Shown: one piece after another, positions 42,187 to 51,374 of the stretch
Layout: each line of letters opens with the position of its first letter
Numbering within the stretch: the first letter of the stretch is position 1
NCBI RefSeq assembly: GCF_030717955.1
Contig: NZ_JAUZVY010000006.1
Location: 62,001-126,000, forward strand
Source: Alkalimonas delamerensis
Lineage (GTDB): Bacteria; Pseudomonadota; Gammaproteobacteria; Enterobacterales; Alteromonadaceae
Length of the DNA stretch: 64,000 nt
Reading direction: 5' to 3'
Program-made: the position numbers and the translations under genes
The notes under the pieces: generated by a model
What the model was told of the DNA's origin: nothing
What the model saw: the letters and a program-made list of their open reading frames with translations, nothing else
Database searches by the model: none

Positions 42187-43004
42187 ATGCCCCTCCGTTC
42201 AAAGCTATACAGTGAAAGTGCCAACAGCATCAGCGCTTGCCCAACCGGCAGGGCCAAGGGTGCCCAGGATTGCCAGGGCAGGCTGTTCATCAGTGCAGGG
42301 ATCTGAGCACCAGGCAACCAGCCAAACAGCGGCAGCACACCGGGCCAGTAATAGGCCAGCACTCCTAACACCACTGGCAAGACACTCAGTACGACGATGG
42401 CCAGACTAACGGCAGCCCGACTGGAGTTCAGCCACACCGACATCAGGCTCATCAAGGCAGTAAAAGGCAGCAAGCACAGCATCACGAAAACCCAGCAAAA
42501 CAAGGCCGCACTTAACAGCTCAAGGCTCAAAACCGCCCCCTGCCAAAAAGCCAGCGCCAGGCTGGCTACCAGAGTAAGTGCCAGCAAAGTCCCCTGCACC
42601 AGCAACTGGCCAAGGAAACGCCCCAGCAGCAGGCTACTGCGACTGATACGCAGGCAGTACAAGCGCAAGGTACCCCGGCTGCGGTCACGGCAAATCTGTC
42701 CGGCACTAAAGAGCACGGCCGCCATGGGACTTAACACCAAAGCCAACAGCCAATACAGACTCAGCTCCGGTCGAGGCCAGAGCAATAGCTGTCGCACATC
42801 GACCCAGCCCGCAACCATTTCAGCCCCTTCCAGAATGGCCGGATCCAGCATCCATTGACTGAGTGGCATCACCAGGTAACGCAGCAACACAAACCACAGC
42901 AGACAAGATGCGGCCAGGGTTAACCAACCTCTGCGGGTTAAGAAAAGTCGTTGCCATTCGATCTGGCTAAGCAGCCAGAGTTGGGACCAGGCGGGTAGAT
43001 GCAT
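42183..43004 (-). CDS. ABC-2 type permease subunit
   Basis: The 273-residue protein has about six membrane helices (LTLAASCLLWFVLLRYLVM, LYWLLALVLSPMAAVLFSAG, LLALTLVASLALAFW, VMLCLLPFTALMSLMSVW, IVVLSVLPVVLGVLAYYW and a last one). ICRDRSRGTLRLYCLRISRSSLLLGRFLGQLL is the usual ABC-2/NosY cytoplasmic coupling region. The start at 43004 has AAGGAG upstream. No fused accessory domain is visible. Confidence 0.85.
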   Translation of the reverse strand: MHLPAWSQLWLLSQIEWQRLFLTRRGWLTLAASCLLWFVLLRYLVMPLSQWMLDPAILEGAEMVAGWVDVRQLLLWPRPELSLYWLLALVLSPMAAVLFSAGQICRDRSRGTLRLYCLRISRSSLLLGRFLGQLLVQGTLLALTLVASLALAFWQGAVLSLELLSAALFCWVFVMLCLLPFTALMSLMSVWLNSSRAAVSLAIVVLSVLPVVLGVLAYYWPGVLPLFGWLPGAQIPALMNSLPWQSWAPLALPVGQALMLLALSLYSFERRGI

Positions 43005-43155
43005 ACGAACTCCTTGGCACAGAAAAGACACAACAAGTACAGCAATATCAGAGCCAGAATAAAAATGACTAAAATTCAATACACTAGCCTGCTAGACTAA
43101 GGCTATTGAAGTCTAAAGGCGACTTTTTTCGTCAGAATCACCAACTGGAGGTAGC

Positions 43156-44469
43156 GTGACCCCATCCCAGGAAAAAGTAGACAAGCTGTACAGCCTGATT
43201 GCCAACGAAGAAGATGCCCGTGCCTGCAAGGATATCTCGGAGCAAGCCTGTACCGAAGTGCCGCGCAATTTTTTCTTAATCTTAATCAGCCAAACCCTGA
43301 CCAGTTTGGGCGATTTACTGACCAGCCCGAAAACCGTGCTGACCTGGCTGATGACCGCAGTGGGCGCACCGGCAGCCTTGATTGCCTGGCTGGTGCCTAT
43401 TCGTGAGTCGGGATCTTTGCTGCCGCAGCTGCTGATTGGCGCCTGGGTGCGCCAGCACGCGCTGCGCAAACCCTTCTTAGTACTTGGCGCCATCATCCAG
43501 GCACTTAGCCTGTTTGGCATGGTGCTGGCGGTGCTCTGGCTGCAGGGGTTAAGCGCTGGCCTGGCGATACTCGGCTTGCTAGTGGTTTTTAGCCTGGGCC
43601 GGGGCCTGAACTCGGTGGCGATGAAAGATGTGCAGGGCAAAACCATCCCCAAGCAGCGGCGCGGCCGGTTAACCGGCCTGGCCAGCACCGTATCAGGCTT
43701 GCTGACTACCGGCGTATCCATCTGGCTGCTGAGCAGCGCCAAAGAAGCCGGCGTGCTGATCTATGTGCTGTTGCTGCTCGGGGCAGCCATGCTGTGGTTT
43801 GGCGCAGCCACCCTATTCAGTCAGATTGATGAAGAGCCCGGTGAAACCAGCGGTGGAGGCAATGCCATGCAGCAAGCCTTTGCCAACTTAGCGCTGCTGC
43901 GCGACGATGTGCTGTTTCGCCATTTTGTCATTACCCGGGCACTGCTGCTCAGCTCGGCGCTGGCCACGCCTTTTTTGATTGTGCTGGCGCAGCAGCACAG
44001 CAGCTCGGGCGCTTTATTGGGGGCTTTTTTGCTGGCGAGCAGCCTGGCCAGTTTGCTCAGTTCCAGCATCTGGGGCTGGCTGGCCGATTGGTCCAGCCGT
44101 CGGGTGCTTTTGCTGGCGGCGGCACTGGCCTCGCTGTTCTGTTTTATCGCCGCCATCGCCAGTCAGCTCGATGGCGCGCTGGTGGCCAGCATCTGGTTTT
44201 ACCCGCTGCTGTTTATGCTGCTGAGCATTGCCCATGCCGGAGTGCGGGTGGGGCGTAAAACCTATTTGCTGGATATGGCCGGCGGCAACAAACGCACCGA
44301 TTACGTCTCGGTCAGCAATACCGTGATTGGGGCCTTGTTGTTGCTGACCGGTTTGGTCAGCGCTGTGGTGGCCAGCTGGTCGCTGTTTGCTGTGCTGGTG
44401 TTATTCGCCGCCATGAGTGGCCTGGGGGTGCTGTTTTCCTGGCGGCTAAAAGAAGTCACAGCAGTCTGA
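43156..44469 (+). CDS. MFS transporter of unknown substrate
   Basis: The 437-residue protein has about 12 hydrophobic helices after a 35-residue acidic, soluble N-terminus (EKVDKLYSLIANEEDARACKDISEQAC). The start is GTG with GGAGG 7-11 bases upstream. It lacks strong family landmarks beyond RRGRLTGLASTVSGLLTTG in the loop after the fifth helix, a region used by MFS proteins of unknown substrate. Convergent with the VC0807-family gene. Confidence 0.8.
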   Translation: MTPSQEKVDKLYSLIANEEDARACKDISEQACTEVPRNFFLILISQTLTSLGDLLTSPKTVLTWLMTAVGAPAALIAWLVPIRESGSLLPQLLIGAWVRQHALRKPFLVLGAIIQALSLFGMVLAVLWLQGLSAGLAILGLLVVFSLGRGLNSVAMKDVQGKTIPKQRRGRLTGLASTVSGLLTTGVSIWLLSSAKEAGVLIYVLLLLGAAMLWFGAATLFSQIDEEPGETSGGGNAMQQAFANLALLRDDVLFRHFVITRALLLSSALATPFLIVLAQQHSSSGALLGAFLLASSLASLLSSSIWGWLADWSSRRVLLLAAALASLFCFIAAIASQLDGALVASIWFYPLLFMLLSIAHAGVRVGRKTYLLDMAGGNKRTDYVSVSNTVIGALLLLTGLVSAVVASWSLFAVLVLFAAMSGLGVLFSWRLKEVTAV

Positions 44470-44473
44470 ACAA

Positions 44474-45196
44474 TTAACTTTCCGGCGCCCCCACCAAAAA
44501 CTGATCCAGCTCTTCGCCGGTCAATTTGCCAATCTGGCTAAACAGATAGAGCACAGCGCCCATCATAATGATGGTACAGGGGATGGCAATCACCGGAAAG
44601 CTGAGCGCGGTCATGCGGCCAATCTCAGCATTGAAGGCTTCTGTGCCGGCCGGACTAACCACGATCCACTTAGCCAGCACATAGTTAAGCACGGCCGACA
44701 GTGCAAAGGAGCTGGCCAGCAGGTAAGTGCTGATTTGGACTTTCTGCTCAAACTGCTGGGTTGCCTGTTTGGCGGCTAGGGCAGCAGCCAGCTTGTCGGT
44801 GCGGATCAGATCGTCGTTCAATAGCAGCTTGCGCACCAACGAATAGCGAGTATTGTGGGTCAGGATCACCGCAATGCCCAGCACCGCCGGTACGGCTGCT
44901 TCTTTGATGGCTATGTAGGCCGGATCAAGCTGCAACAAGCCAATGCCACCGGTCAGCAGCACACTGATCACCCCAAGCACCGAGAAGAAATTCACTTTGT
45001 CGCTTTGAACAAAGTCCCAGCAGCCATAGACCACCGGAAATGCCAGTGCCACTACCAAAGCCCACATCGGCCCTAAGTGCGCATCGCCACTGAACTTACT
45101 TAAAATCACCACCGGAATAATGATATTAAACACCAGGTTGCTAAAAAAGCCGCCTTTTTTGCGGGCTGGTTTGGCTGGGGTTACCGATTCACTCAT
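44474..45196 (-). CDS. VC0807-family membrane protein
   Basis: The 240-residue protein has about six membrane helices (LVFNIIIPVVILSKF, MWALVVALAFPVVYGCWDF, FFSVLGVISVLLTGGIGLL, and three near the C-terminus), resembling VC0807 proteins, which have similarity to intracellular septation protein A. Function unknown. It ends four bases after the convergent MFS gene. Confidence 0.75.
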   Translation of the reverse strand: MSESVTPAKPARKKGGFFSNLVFNIIIPVVILSKFSGDAHLGPMWALVVALAFPVVYGCWDFVQSDKVNFFSVLGVISVLLTGGIGLLQLDPAYIAIKEAAVPAVLGIAVILTHNTRYSLVRKLLLNDDLIRTDKLAAALAAKQATQQFEQKVQISTYLLASSFALSAVLNYVLAKWIVVSPAGTEAFNAEIGRMTALSFPVIAIPCTIIMMGAVLYLFSQIGKLTGEELDQFLVGAPES

Positions 45197-45275
45197 ACTG
45201 CATGCTCAGTTGTTTCAATCTGCTCAGTATACTCATAGCCGCTGACTTGTCACCTGTGCCTGAAGCAGTCACGCA

Positions 45276-46340
45276 TTAAAGCGCGGTCAGCTGCTGATCA
45301 AGTTTTACAATAAAATCCAGCACGGTTTCAGTAACCGCCTGATAAAAGGCGGCATCGACCCGGTCACTGGTATCCCGTGGCGTGTGGTAATCCGGATGGT
45401 CGGCCACGCCAAAATAGATAAAAGGCACACCATGGCGGTGGAAAACTCCATGATCCGAGCTGTTCACCCAGTTCTCGGTGCGTCCTGCCCGCCACCAAGG
45501 CCTGTCGTGCGCCCGCATCAGCCGTACCGAGCTCTGTTGCTGCACCTGATCCAGAATAGGGTGCAGCCAGGGATGTTGGTAAGTGCCCACCGCAAACAGC
45601 TGACGCTCGCTATCCCGGCTTAACATATCCAGATTGACGTTAAAGGCCAGCTGCGAAGGCTTTACCGCCTGATCGCGAAACAGGGCAACCGCCCCTTGCA
45701 GGCCTTTTTCTTCGCTATCAAGGGCGATAAAGAGCAGCGGATGCTCCGTCGGATACTGCGCAAAGTAGCGCGCCAGCTCCAACATGGCAGCTACACCCGA
45801 AGCATTGTCGTCGGCACCATGAAAAATCTGGCCGTCACGCACCCCAAGATGGTCGTAATGCGCTGTAATGGCAATGGCTGGCAAGTCAGGTTGTTTGCCC
45901 GGCAGGCTGCCCAACACATTGGCAGCATTGCTGATGGCTTCAATCTGCCGCTGACGCTGCCGAAAGAGCCCGCTGAATTGAATGTGTTCCTGCACTTCGT
46001 ACTCGTGCAGATAGCCCTCTAAACCGGCTGGCAGCAAGCCAATCTGCTGGTAGTGCTCCAGCAACCAGTGCCGGGTCGCTAAAGCTCCGGGCTGGCCGGA
46101 CTCACGCCCCTCCCGATCAGGATGCGCCATCCAGCTTAGATCGGCCAGCATACGCTGATGATTGAGCCGCTCGGGCAGCGCCTGCGTAGCAACGGGCGCT
46201 GTTTTTTTTGCCTCTATCCGGGCCGCTTCCTGCTCGGTTAGCCAAGCCTGCCAGGCCGGATATCCCCACCAATAGCCGGCTCCGGCCAAAAGCACGCCGA
46301 TACCGACAGTGACCAGCAACGACTTCCAAAAAACTCTCAT
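45276..46340 (-). CDS. M28 family zinc aminopeptidase-like protein, membrane anchored
   Basis: The 354-residue protein has an N-terminal anchor helix (LLVTVGIGVLLAGAGYWW), so the enzyme domain should face the periplasm. M28 metal ligands are visible: His in AHYDHLG (about 161), Asp in GADDNASG (178), Glu pair in DSEEKG (210-211), Asp in NLDMLSR (238) and His in DHPDYHTPRD. It should cleave N-terminal residues from peptides. Nothing suggests truncation. Confidence 0.88.
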   Translation of the reverse strand: MRVFWKSLLVTVGIGVLLAGAGYWWGYPAWQAWLTEQEAARIEAKKTAPVATQALPERLNHQRMLADLSWMAHPDREGRESGQPGALATRHWLLEHYQQIGLLPAGLEGYLHEYEVQEHIQFSGLFRQRQRQIEAISNAANVLGSLPGKQPDLPAIAITAHYDHLGVRDGQIFHGADDNASGVAAMLELARYFAQYPTEHPLLFIALDSEEKGLQGAVALFRDQAVKPSQLAFNVNLDMLSRDSERQLFAVGTYQHPWLHPILDQVQQQSSVRLMRAHDRPWWRAGRTENWVNSSDHGVFHRHGVPFIYFGVADHPDYHTPRDTSDRVDAAFYQAVTETVLDFIVKLDQQLTAL

Positions 46341-46415
46341 ACAATCACCTTATGGGTAGACCAACCGCATCATAACTGTTTTTTCCCTGAGCCACAGCAT
46401 CCTGACAATACCCTC

Positions 46416-47207
46416 TTAGCCAAGGCTGGTCGGGTTGCATGCTGACAGCACATGATCCGACGGCATCAGGGGTTGTGCCACCAGAGTCAGCTGGTACTCG
46501 GGCAACCCATCCGCAGGACCGTACATCAGTTCAGAAGCTTCGGCATACTTATCGATCACCCGCTTCAGCTCTGAGCTCAGTTGGCGGAATGCCTGAGGTG
46601 GCAAACGCAAGGGTTTGACCATCACCAGCGTCTCCTCGGATACAGCCTGATTGAGTACAGCCGCTTCCGCACGCTGAAAATAGCAGCTTAATTGCTGCTG
46701 CAACACCCGGCTGCCTGGCGCGAAACCAAGAGGAGGCTTCACCTTGAAGCGAAAGCGATTACCCGGCTCCAGCTCCAACAGCCCCAGCATTTCCAATTTG
46801 CGAAGTCGCTGATAGCAAGCAATGTCATCCAATCCCATGGCGTCAGCCAAGACATTGAGCGGGCGTTGTTGATAAAACAGCCCCACAAAAAAATCCAGCA
46901 ATGCAGGCTCTGCGGCAAACGCCTGATCTTGCTCCTCGGAAAAAAAGTGATGCTCAGCGTGCTCTTCCACAGCAGTCTGCAGCAAAGACGTCCAGTCCAG
47001 CTGGCAGATATCGACCAACTGCAGCAGGCGTTGCAGCGAGATATCCTGACCATTCAGCAGCCGTTTTACCGTATTCAGTGAAACATTTAGCCGGCTTGCC
47101 AGCTCAGCATAACTGATTTTTTGCTGGCGCAACCCTGCTTTTATCTGCTGCAAAGCTCGTTGAATTACCAAGGGGTTGAAGTGGGTTTTGTGCATGGCGC
47201 TAACCAT
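46416..47207 (-). CDS. HTH-XRE regulator with long C-terminal domain
   Basis: The 263-residue protein has an N-terminal Cro/CI-type HTH (ISYAELASRLNVSLNTVKRLLNGQDISLQRLLQLVDICQLDW, about residues 30-75) and a 180-residue C-terminal part with a second helical, possibly winged-helix segment (YQRLRKLEMLGLLELEPGNRFRFKV). Two ATGs are possible (47207 and 47195). Two direct repeats ACCATTA (47224-47230 and 47235-47241), one helical turn apart, lie upstream and may be its operator. Target genes unknown; the divergent M23 gene is a candidate. Confidence 0.8.
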   Translation of the reverse strand: MVSAMHKTHFNPLVIQRALQQIKAGLRQQKISYAELASRLNVSLNTVKRLLNGQDISLQRLLQLVDICQLDWTSLLQTAVEEHAEHHFFSEEQDQAFAAEPALLDFFVGLFYQQRPLNVLADAMGLDDIACYQRLRKLEMLGLLELEPGNRFRFKVKPPLGFAPGSRVLQQQLSCYFQRAEAAVLNQAVSEETLVMVKPLRLPPQAFRQLSSELKRVIDKYAEASELMYGPADGLPEYQLTLVAQPLMPSDHVLSACNPTSLG

Positions 47208-47367
47208 TCAGACTCATAAATTGACCATTAGGGTACCATTACTTGATGCTTTTCGTGCAACGTCTGGTTTTTGCTTGTCCGTGCCAGCCTGGCTGACTAA
47301 ATTACGAACCATCAGTGCGCTCCCGCTGTTGCATCAAGCGCCTAAAGTCACCACAAAGGAAAAGCAG

Positions 47368-48399
47368 ATGACTGAAACACCGAACCCAACAAGCACAGGC
47401 TGGCGCCAGGAGCTTACCGCATGGTATTGGCCGATGCTGGGTGGCCTTGCTATGGTCTTGCTACTGCAGTTCGGTGTGCAAGCGCTTTGGCAATGGTCAC
47501 TGCCGTTTTGGCTTGTCATTGTTCTTTATCTGGCTTTTGCCGCTGGCCTGAGCTCAGTGTTGGGCCGTCTTGCTACCGAACATAAAACGGAAAAAACGCC
47601 TGTTCACCCCGCCAGCGCTTGGCCTGTTTCTGGGCCAATTCGCTATTTGGGCCGCTATTCAGTGCTGTTTACTTTCCTACCCAGCTCCTTGCTGTCGATC
47701 CTAAACCCATGGCAACTCACACAGCAGTTGAAGCAATTGGCTGGCCAGGCCAAAGTGCATCGCCGTATGCGTGGACATTACGACGAGCTGGATAGCTACC
47801 AAAATAAAGCTGTTTACCGCCTTCCATTTGCCGGCGAATGGCTTATTTTCAATGGTGGCCTGACACCAGGCACCTCCCACTCCTGGGATGTATTGGCGCA
47901 GCGCTATGCCTATGACTTTGTAGTGGCTGACGTCTCATTTCGTCGCCACCGCAATCAAGGGACCCGACTAGCAGACTACTTTTGTTATGATGCACCCATA
48001 CTGGCTGCTGCAGATGGCGTTGTGGTGGATATTCAAGACGGTATAAACCCAGCACCTTTGGTTGGCTTTGCTGTCTGCGACTTTCTGTGTCGACACTTTG
48101 CCGGCAATTATCTGGTCATTCAGCACGCAGATGGCGAGTTTGGTGTTTATGCGCATTTAATCAAAGGCTCCATAACGTGCAAACTTGGGGAAAAAGTGCA
48201 ACAAGGGCAACAGATTGGTCGCTGTGGTCATACAGGTCACTCCACCGAACCACACCTGCACTTCCATTTGCAGGATGGGATCAGTCTTTTTAGCTCAATG
48301 GGCTTGCCAATACGGTTTCAAGACACCTTGGTCGATGGCGAACAAAAAACCAGTCCGGTGGCGCTGGAGCGCGGACAACGGGTAGAGCAACCGCATTGA
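47368..48399 (+). CDS. M23-family metallopeptidase-like membrane protein
   Basis: The 343-residue protein has two membrane helices (about 23-70), then a LytM-like domain (about 170-320). The HxH motif is present (EPHLHFHLQD) and the second His lies in VYAHLIKG. The first motif, normally HxxxD, reads RYAYDFV, so the usual first zinc His is replaced by Arg. A related subgroup has RYAxDF, so this may be a family feature, but it could also mean loss of catalysis. The ATG at 47368 has AAGGA; the frame is open to 47176 without support. Confidence 0.75.
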   Translation: MTETPNPTSTGWRQELTAWYWPMLGGLAMVLLLQFGVQALWQWSLPFWLVIVLYLAFAAGLSSVLGRLATEHKTEKTPVHPASAWPVSGPIRYLGRYSVLFTFLPSSLLSILNPWQLTQQLKQLAGQAKVHRRMRGHYDELDSYQNKAVYRLPFAGEWLIFNGGLTPGTSHSWDVLAQRYAYDFVVADVSFRRHRNQGTRLADYFCYDAPILAAADGVVVDIQDGINPAPLVGFAVCDFLCRHFAGNYLVIQHADGEFGVYAHLIKGSITCKLGEKVQQGQQIGRCGHTGHSTEPHLHFHLQDGISLFSSMGLPIRFQDTLVDGEQKTSPVALERGQRVEQPH

Positions 48400-48406
48400 T
48401 GCATAA

Positions 48407-48443
48407 AAAAGACGCCTCATCCATCAGGAGTAAGGCGCCAAGG
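48407..48443 (-). terminator. Imperfect terminator after the DUF2884 gene
   Basis: On the minus strand GCGCCTTA and TGAGGCGT form an imperfect stem followed by CTTTTTT. Confidence 0.5.
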
Positions 48444-48478
48444 CTGTGGTTGGAAACTGTGTTTTGGCTAAGATTGGT

Positions 48479-49273
48479 TTAGTGGCGCTTAGCCTGGGCA
48501 TCCTGCTGAAACAGCGCATAAGGGGCCAGCTGCGGCAGTTCGCTGATCAGATTTTGTTCCAGCAGGGTCAGTTGCTGAATTTGCTCGCATAAAGCATCAC
48601 CACGTTGCTCCAGCGCTTCGGCTTTTAAGTTCATGCTGGCTTCGAGCTCTTCACCAAACTTTTCCATCCGCTCACCAAAGGCTTCCATCCGCTGCTCGAA
48701 GTTGCCTTCGCCGCTGAAAAAGGCTTTGCCCAGTTGCCAGAAAATACTGCCCATCGAGCTTTTCACCACTTCTTCAATCGCCGCTTCAAACTCGGGGCCA
48801 AAAGCTTCATTCAGCGCATCGAACTGACTGCCGCGGATCACCAGGGTATCGCCCTGCTCAGAAATAATCCGGCTTCTGGCCTCATCAACGTTTTGCATCG
48901 CGCTCTGCATCGCCTTGTGCTGCGCCAGCGGCCGGCCGGTTAATTCGGTCAGCACCTGATCGACGGCGCTGTAGGCCAGGTCCATCGCTTCGACCACAAT
49001 ACGCACCGTGCTTTGGCCTTGCTGATAGACTCCCTCGCGGTACTGCATCAGCTGCGCACGCTGGGCCGGGGTGGTTTGCTGCGCTTCTTGCTGCAACCAG
49101 AAGTTGCCATCTTGGTCGATACGCCATAACTCGGTGCCGGCCGAAGACAGGGTCAGCTGCTGCGGCGATAGGGTTAAATCATGCTGCAACTGAAAGTTGA
49201 ATTGCTGGTGCTGCACCGTGCCGCTGCTCAGAGTGAATGCCAGGGCGGTGGTAAATACGAGGCTGCTCATCAT
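48479..49273 (-). CDS. DUF2884 (YggN-like) exported protein
   Basis: The 264-residue protein has a short signal peptide (MMSSLVFTTALAFTLSSG) and a long helical body, typical of DUF2884/YggN (QSTVRIVVEAMDLAYSAVDQVLTEL, RMEAFGERMEKFGEELEASMNLKAEALEQRGDALCEQI). The role is unknown; the family is periplasmic. Two ATGs, 49273 and 49270, cannot be told apart. Confidence 0.82.
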   Translation of the reverse strand: MMSSLVFTTALAFTLSSGTVQHQQFNFQLQHDLTLSPQQLTLSSAGTELWRIDQDGNFWLQQEAQQTTPAQRAQLMQYREGVYQQGQSTVRIVVEAMDLAYSAVDQVLTELTGRPLAQHKAMQSAMQNVDEARSRIISEQGDTLVIRGSQFDALNEAFGPEFEAAIEEVVKSSMGSIFWQLGKAFFSGEGNFEQRMEAFGERMEKFGEELEASMNLKAEALEQRGDALCEQIQQLTLLEQNLISELPQLAPYALFQQDAQAKRH

Positions 49274-49465
49274 GCTGTTCCTTCTTGTTGGGTGTTGCTA
49301 ATGCAAATTACTTTTTAAGTGAACGGACTTCTGCAACCGCAATGCCAACTTTTATCTGATTGTTTTTAATGCTATTTTACATAAGCCTCTGATTGCACCA
49401 TTGGCGCAAATAAGGAAATTGACCAAAAAGTAGTCCTTTTACTAAACCGACTTACCCGCTTTGTA

Positions 49466-49480
49466 ATTCCATAAAGGAAT
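49466..49480. promoter_or_regulatory. Possible CysB-type palindrome upstream of cysJ
   Basis: ATTCC-ATAAA-GGAAT lies about 80 bases before cysJ in an AT-rich 285-bp leader. CysB sites in enterics have similar ATTCC/GGAAT halves, as I recall; this link is tentative. Confidence 0.35.
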
Positions 49481-49559
49481 AAAAAAGAGAGATCTATTCT
49501 TTTACGCGTATCCATATAGACGGCTATGCTAGCGGCCTTATCATCGAACAGGTGTCGTT

Positions 49560-51374
49560 ATGCTTTTGTCTTCTCTTGTCGCGCAGGCCAGCCCGTTGTC
49601 GGAACAGCAGGTGCAGCAGTTGCAGGGGCTGGTTAGCCAGCTTAATCCCATTCAGCAAGCCTGGGTCAGTGGCTATTTGGCGGCCAGTGCCCAGCTGGCC
49701 GGTGGCACTTTGCCGCAGCAGCCAGCTGCCAGTGCGGCCCCGGCGGCGACCCTGACCATTTTGTATGGCTCCCAGACCGGCAATGCCCGCCATGTCGCCG
49801 AACAATTGGCGGCACAGGCCAAAGCCAAACAGTGGGCGGTGAACCTGCTGGATATGGCCGATTACAAAGCCAATCAGCTGAAGAACGAGCAATTCCTAAC
49901 CATCGTCACCTCCACCTACGGTGAGGGTGAGCCGCCGGAGAATGCCGAAGCCTTCTACAAATTCCTGTTCAGTAAAAAAGCGCCTAAGTTGCCACAGCTG
50001 AAATACGCCGTGCTTGGCCTGGGTGACACCAGTTACGAATTTTTCTGCAAAACAGCGCAGGATTTTGACCAGCGACTGGCCGAGCTGGGCGCGACAGCCC
50101 TGCAAGGCCGACAGGATCTGGATGTCGATTACGAAAGCGCTGCCAACAGCTGGAATCAGGCGTTAATTGAAGTGCTCGAACCCGAGTTTAAAGAAAGTGC
50201 GACGCCAGCCAGTGGCGCCCAGGTCATTGCCTGGCCAGGCCAAACCGCCGCCGCTGCCAGCAGCTACAGCAAGCAACAGCCGTTTGCCGCTGAGCTGTAC
50301 ACCAATCAGAAAATCACCGGTCGTGATTCAAGCAAAGACGTGCGTCATATCGAAATTTCACTGGCTGGCTCGGATCTGAGCTACCAGCCGGGCGATGCGC
50401 TCGGCGTCTATTTCGACAATGATCCGGCGCTGGTACGCGAGCTGCTGCAAATCACCGCCATTGCCAGCACCGCACCGGTTCGCCTTGGCGAGCAGCGTCT
50501 GACAGTTGTCGAAGCCTTAACTAGCCAGCTGGAGCTGACCCAGTCGTACCCGGCTTTTGTCGACAAGTACGCCGCCGCCATTGGCAGCGAGGCCTTACAG
50601 GCGCTTGCCGCGGATAAAGCGGCGCTGCGGGATTATCTGGCAGTGCGGCAAATCATCGACATCGTGCGCGAATACCCAGGCATGCCAAGTGCCCAGCAGC
50701 TGGTGGATGCACTGCGCAAACAACAGCCCCGGCTTTATTCGATTGCCTCATCGCAGGCCGAGGTGGAGGACGAAGTGCATTTAACCGTTGGCGTGGTCCG
50801 CTACGATGCCTTTGGCAGCACCCACTTAGGCGGCGCGTCCGGCTTTTTGGCTGAGCGGCTGGCCGAAGGCGACCAGGTGCGGGTTTTTGTCGAGAAAAAC
50901 GACAACTTCCGCTTGCCGGTCAACGACGACACCCCGATCATCATGGTGGGCCCCGGCACCGGCATCGCCCCTTTCCGCGCCTTTTTGCAAGAGCGTGAGC
51001 AGCGCGGCGCCAGCGGCGACAACTGGCTGCTCTTTGGCAACCCGCACTTTACCCAAGATTTCTTGTATCAAGTTGAGTTGCAGCGGTATCTGAAACAAGG
51101 GCTGCTGAGCCGGCTGGATGTGGCCTTTAGCCGCGATCAGGCCGAGAAAATCTACGTGCAGCACAAGCTGCAAAAACAAGGCAGCGACATCTTTGCCTGG
51201 CTGGAGCGCGGTGCTCACCTGTACATCTGTGGCGATGGCAACCGGATGGCGAAAGATGTGCACCAGGCCCTGCTGACCATTATTCAGCAGCACGGCGGCA
51301 AAAGCCCGGAGCAGGCCGAACAGTATTTAGATGAATTGAAGCAAGCCAAACGTTATCAGAAGGATGTGTATTAA
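49560..51374 (+). CDS. cysJ: CysJ, sulfite reductase flavoprotein subunit
   Basis: The 604-residue protein passes electrons from NADPH via FAD and FMN to CysI. A flavodoxin domain (ILYGSQTGNARHVAEQL, STYGEGEPPENAE; about 65-200) is followed by the FAD domain (PRLYSIASSQ near 390) and the NADPH-binding part (MVGPGTGIAPFRAFLQER near 460), ending YQKDVY as in E. coli. It leads the cysJIH operon; its stop shares one base with the cysI start (TAATG). Confidence 0.97.
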   Translation: MLLSSLVAQASPLSEQQVQQLQGLVSQLNPIQQAWVSGYLAASAQLAGGTLPQQPAASAAPAATLTILYGSQTGNARHVAEQLAAQAKAKQWAVNLLDMADYKANQLKNEQFLTIVTSTYGEGEPPENAEAFYKFLFSKKAPKLPQLKYAVLGLGDTSYEFFCKTAQDFDQRLAELGATALQGRQDLDVDYESAANSWNQALIEVLEPEFKESATPASGAQVIAWPGQTAAAASSYSKQQPFAAELYTNQKITGRDSSKDVRHIEISLAGSDLSYQPGDALGVYFDNDPALVRELLQITAIASTAPVRLGEQRLTVVEALTSQLELTQSYPAFVDKYAAAIGSEALQALAADKAALRDYLAVRQIIDIVREYPGMPSAQQLVDALRKQQPRLYSIASSQAEVEDEVHLTVGVVRYDAFGSTHLGGASGFLAERLAEGDQVRVFVEKNDNFRLPVNDDTPIIMVGPGTGIAPFRAFLQEREQRGASGDNWLLFGNPHFTQDFLYQVELQRYLKQGLLSRLDVAFSRDQAEKIYVQHKLQKQGSDIFAWLERGAHLYICGDGNRMAKDVHQALLTIIQQHGGKSPEQAEQYLDELKQAKRYQKDVY

